Source: Planctomycetales bacterium (GTDB lineage Bacteria > Planctomycetota > Planctomycetia > Planctomycetales > Planctomycetaceae). From it: DNA of 37,241 nucleotides. The notes below the pieces were generated by a model, which saw only the letters and a list, made by a program, of their open reading frames with translations, was not told the origin of the DNA and searched no databases. Location: assembly GCA_026400835.1 (NCBI GenBank), contig JAPLOA010000099.1, positions 1-37,241 on the forward strand, written 5' to 3'. A program made the position numbers and the translations under genes. Of the stretch, positions 37,123 through 37,241 are shown piece by piece (the first letter of the stretch is position 1; every line of letters starts with the position of its first letter).

Positions 37123-37241
37123 CCGGATTATTCATAACTGGTTCAAATGAAAGGGCCATCGCTGCGTAGAAGTTGATGTCAACGAACAACTTACGGAAAC
37201 ACAGCGAGGCCACGGATGAGTATACACACTGTTGAGGGATT
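37115..37241. repeat. Right arm of 127-bp terminal inverted repeat
   Basis: Exact reverse complement of 19-145, ending at the last base of the window. Its first bases (CGTTA) fall inside the right arm of the GGCAAGCCG-type palindrome. See the left arm entry for interpretation. Confidence 0.9.

Overview
The window looks like one complete contig from a planctomycete (Planctomycetota) chromosome. The pointers are a PSD1/cytochrome-c (DUF1549/DUF1553) giant protein, Tat-exported sugar-isomerase-like and unknown proteins, a secreted S46 dipeptidyl-peptidase, housekeeping genes (carB, hisC, bipA, truD) scattered singly instead of in their usual operons, and a very high load of dispersed palindromic repeats between genes. 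No rRNA, tRNA, phage or CRISPR locus was seen.

Layout. 1-5.3 kb: DJ-1/PfpI protein, Tat-exported TIM-barrel isomerase-like protein, a 41-aa zinc-ribbon protein, membrane-anchored SGNH hydrolase, TatD nuclease, DinB-like protein. 5.3-12.6 kb: PSD1 cytochrome protein divergent from a membrane pyrophosphatase (hppA) whose leader can fold as a pseudoknot, then an orphan C5-cytosine methyltransferase. 12.7-20.5 kb: carB, a terC-truD pair overlapping by 4 nt, an aquaglyceroporin-like channel and a FabI-type reductase. 20.5-24.6 kb: PilT/PilU-like ATPase, a soluble Ser/Thr kinase upstream of it, and a Tat-exported protein of unknown function. 24.8-28.1 kb: hisC and asnB, convergent across a perfect 25-bp inverted repeat. 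28.2-29.2 kb: an IS200/IS605-type single-strand transposase between direct copies of a two-hairpin REP unit, with further REP units beside it. 29.3-37 kb: selO, a TPR-like membrane protein, bipA with a clear terminator, and the S46 peptidase.

The most interesting signals are in the non-coding DNA. (1) A compound REP element, consisting of hairpin B, a linker containing GTAG, and hairpin A, occurs several times around a Y1 transposase and is placed as expected for the ends of a single-strand transposon. (2) At least five further palindromic repeat families fill intergenic gaps. (3) The hppA leader has crossing hairpins. (4) The aquaporin and S46 peptidase genes share a 20-bp dyad upstream. (5) The last 127 bp of the window are the exact reverse complement of positions 19-145, which looks like an assembly-graph boundary (k=127) at a genomic repeat.

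The genes do not form one pathway. They are mostly monocistronic housekeeping and cell-envelope functions; the plausible co-transcribed groups are terC-truD and kinase-pilT-fabI.
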